Assembly (NCBI RefSeq): GCF_004027225.2
Contig: NC_044279.2
Span: forward strand, 40,696,744-40,760,743
From: Strigops habroptila
Taxonomy: Eukaryota; Chordata; Aves; Psittaciformes; Psittacidae
DNA length: 64,000 nt
Direction: 5' to 3'
Part shown: piece after piece, positions 61,272-64,000 of the stretch
How the letters are laid out: each line of letters opens with the position of its first letter
Position numbering within the stretch: the stretch's first letter is position 1
Translations under genes and position numbers: made by a program
Notes under the pieces: generated by a model
Database searches by the model: none
Told to the model about the DNA's origin: nothing
Seen by the model: the letters and a program-made list of their open reading frames with translations, nothing else

Positions 61272-61513
61272 TGGAATTACGGAAGTGTTGGGATGTTACC
61301 CAGCATGCAGGTCATCATTATGCCAAAAAACAGACAGGCAAAAGTTTTGGTCTAAACAGACTACTCAGACAATCTTGTACTCCTTATTTCCAGCCACTGC
61401 CATTTCTATCTAAGCCTCATCTTAGAAATATATTATTACACAGGCACTGTTTCTGGCATTGCAAAGGGAAAGCCAAGGCAAGTCTTGACACTGCTGGTGC
61501 TGTGCCTGTACGG
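61272..61513 (+). other. Candidate exon (242 nt)
   Basis: A T14-ACCCCCAG acceptor ending at 61271 and a donor ACGG|GTAAGG (GT at 61514) bracket 242 nt. One frame is open through the whole segment, beginning ELRKCWDVTQHAGHHYAKKQ; another is open for 27 codons and is in phase with the candidate exon at 58523. The composition is not obviously protein-like. Low confidence. Confidence 0.12.
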
Positions 61514-64000
61514 GTAAGGTGCAAAGCCAGCAAGACTGCAGTAGGATTATAACCAGGAGGCTTCATTAATGGGTTACTGGCACAGTGTGAAGACTACATT
61601 AGATATTCACTGCTTACATGATGACAGTCTCCAACAGGGGCCATAGAATGAAAGAGAAAAAATATTGCCAGCCTGAAATCTAAGCTGCTCAGCCACATGC
61701 CCTGGTACATGCCTGCTGACAGCTTTCTCCAAGATTTTGTGAAGTTAGCTACCATTTATCATTTATAATAAGCCTTTAACAAATTCCATGCATGGAATGA
61801 ACTAAAAGCATATGCCAAGTCACTGTACTATTTTCAGTCTTGGTTGTGGCCACTTGGCAGCCACTGTTCTCCATCAAGAACATAGCTGTCTAAGACAAGG
61901 ATATAGCTGCTGCCACCCCAGCCCCCTTCCTAGGGGTCTTTCTTCAAACGGGGCCCATGTGAGCCAAACGATGAAATGAAGCTGGGTCAAATAGGCACGA
62001 TACAGACAGCACACTGAAGAATAAAACCAATGCCACCTATTCTCCCTACCTCTGTATCCATTTCCCTTTCTCACAAAAGGATGCACATATTGCAAAGATT
62101 AAGCCCTTCAAAAGATAACCCCATACCCAAAAGGATGGGAGGGTGATCAGTTGAAATACCTCTCAAACTCTTTTCATTATTCATTGGATGTCTAGGAAAA
62201 CATTTTGACTGGTGTAATTCTATATACCCAACAGGCTGATGCCAGACATTCCATTAAATGGGTGCAATGACTACCTGAGCTGCCTGCACAGGAAAGGCAC
62301 AGTCCTGTGTTAATCCTTATTGATCTACGCACAAGAGAGAGGAGATAAAACAATGCACATAGGAGCTGTAGCCTGTCGGTCTGTCTGCCCAGGGTAGGCT
62401 AAAACTTTCATTTAAAGTAACTGAAGCTGAAGGCACTTAGAAAATAAAGCCAAAGATGTTAATTTGAGGACATGATTTCTTTGAATATTAGACAGGGAGC
62501 TCTGAGTCCCCTGTCCTGGACATGGAAAGAGCATCTGAAATTCAGATGCATTTGCATTTTCTAGGGCTCCCTTCGTTACAGAGAAGCCCAACATTTGTTT
62601 AAAACACTGCTTTGTATGCATTCAGCGTCAGTCTCATTAGGCCTGTTAATCCCCCAGAGTAATTTGTATTTACCTAGTCTTGCCCCTTCTTGCAGCACTG
62701 TCATCACAACTCCTTTTTAGCTTATGAAAATACAAGGAAAAGGCATTTGCGTATATAAAGAAACTTTCCAACTAAGCTTTTTCTTTAAAGCAGAGAAGTA
62801 CCCTGATTTTCTGAATGTAAGATCAGGGCAGTGACATGGCCTCTTTGCTTTCATTTCTTTTGGACTTTATTATATAGGTTCAATGATTTTCTTCATTTCC
62901 TTACAGAAAAAGACCTGTCTCAAAGGCACAAACAGTATATGTGGATATATCTTAAAGGAAGCCAGCCAATACCCACGTGCCATGTATCTATCTTGCTAAA
63001 CATTGACCCTGAAATTAGAAAGATCCCAGCAGCTCAGTTGTTCCAGGATTTTTCTTTCAACAGAGTGGGGTGAAGTCTCTTGGACTGCCATGGAAACAGC
63101 CTGGGTACTGTTATCAAAAGGAAAAAGAATTCGATTGTACAAATAATCTGCAGTTAATGTGAATATTGCTCATGGCCAAGGTATGAATGTCATACTTCTT
63201 AAGAAAAAAAAAGTTTCCAGCAGATTTTCCTGTAATCCTATTTACTGGTTTTATCCTATTTCCCCTGGTCATACAACACGACTTTTCAGTGTTTTTCATA
63301 CATTGGAAAACACTCCAACAAACACAATATAAGAAATAATTCACCATGGGCAGAGGAATGGGGTAGATGACCTAAACAATTTCCATTTCCTACTGGTTCT
63401 TTGTTATACTAAACATGGTCATAATTAGAGGACAAAAGAACAATTATTCTGATGTAAAAACATCCATGTTATGTGTTAGAATAGTAAAAATAATTTGGTA
63501 AAAAGTCATGTCCCCAAATTAAATAATTATACTGTACAAAAACTGTGCATCAGCCAGGCTTGGCAAACAGCTCTCCATGTGGGAAGCTGTGCTGGAGTGT
63601 GCCCTGGCCTCAGCACACTACATTTCTCAGGGCATTTACTGTATGACTTCCTGAAACATTAAACTAAACACTTTTTTTTTCTTCCTTGTTACTGAACACA
63701 AATTAAATCCACAAAAAGTGCAGCTTCTCATACCCACAGGGATATAATTCTTCCTCTTCCCCTCTTCCAGTCTGGGGGTTTTTTGGTTGTAAATTTTAAA
63801 ACTCTCTTCCTGGGAAATCATCCTGACAATAAAAAGAGAGAGACAGAGACATAAGTAAGACAATCATTTGGCTTTTCTAAAAGAAAATTAAGTGCAACAA
63901 GTAATATTTTAAACCCAGATGTGGTAGTAGTTCTCATGAGTTAGTATTGTGAAAGGAACCCTGTTGTTTTTAGCATCAACATTCTCTTAACTTCCCATCA
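61514..64000. other. Gene-free stretch to the window end
   Basis: No recognised gene or repeat. An 80-codon plus-strand frame at 62831-63073 follows no clear splice pair although TTCATTTCCTTACAG at 62907 would serve as an acceptor. Simple runs: A8 at 63204-63211 and T9 at 63671-63679. Confidence 0.35.

Noticed and set aside
1..64000. Bacterial or phage features, CRISPR arrays, operons
   Set aside because: No regularly spaced repeats, no ribosome-binding-site-led gene chains and no long coding frames; the repeats are avian.

Overview
The window looks like gene-poor vertebrate nuclear DNA, almost certainly from a bird. It is AT-rich and CpG-poor, has no operon-like packing of reading frames, and its recognisable elements are those of avian genomes: CR1 LINE copies ending in the ATTCTATG-type tail, two endogenous-retrovirus LTRs of families familiar from birds, and old LINE and SINE relics shared across amniotes. 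No gene was recognised by product. No tRNA, rRNA, known microRNA or CRISPR array was found. The long open frames that exist lie in repeats or look like chance.

Layout, left to right. 0-9 kb: a short CR1 3' end (967-1196), an inverted repeat just beyond it, a degenerate MIR/L2-like relic near 3.3 kb that overlaps a splice-bounded open frame, and a 55-bp-arm hairpin at 8.82-8.95 kb flanked by 9-bp direct repeats. 11.8-14 kb: a possible two-exon plus-strand transcript (11822-11930 joined to 13670-13853) whose intron carries an LTR (12516 to about 13140). 14-33.5 kb: mostly featureless, with homopolymers, AT-rich patches with homeodomain, POU and SOX-like words, and one splice-bounded 62-nt segment at 21.0 kb.

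33.6-38.1 kb is the repeat-rich centre: an internally deleted CR1 (33588-34150), a solo LTR with a clean 5-bp target duplication (34904-35476, minus strand), and an ancient CR1-lineage relic (about 37420-38070, minus strand). 44.02-44.39 kb: a fresh 182-bp tandem duplication whose first boundary coincides with a 12-bp-stem palindrome. 45.0 kb: a cysteine-rich open segment behind a good splice acceptor, with AATAAA directly after its stop. 50.8-56.3 kb: a small minus-strand CR1 fragment and two old repeat relics. 58.5-61.5 kb: splice-bounded open segments on both strands, including a minus-strand pair separated by a 67-nt putative intron and followed by a polyadenylation signal.

Nothing shows genes working together as a pathway. 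The region reads as intergenic or deep intronic DNA. All candidate exons are inferences from splice-site and frame inspection and are weighted low, because such combinations also arise by chance in 64 kb.
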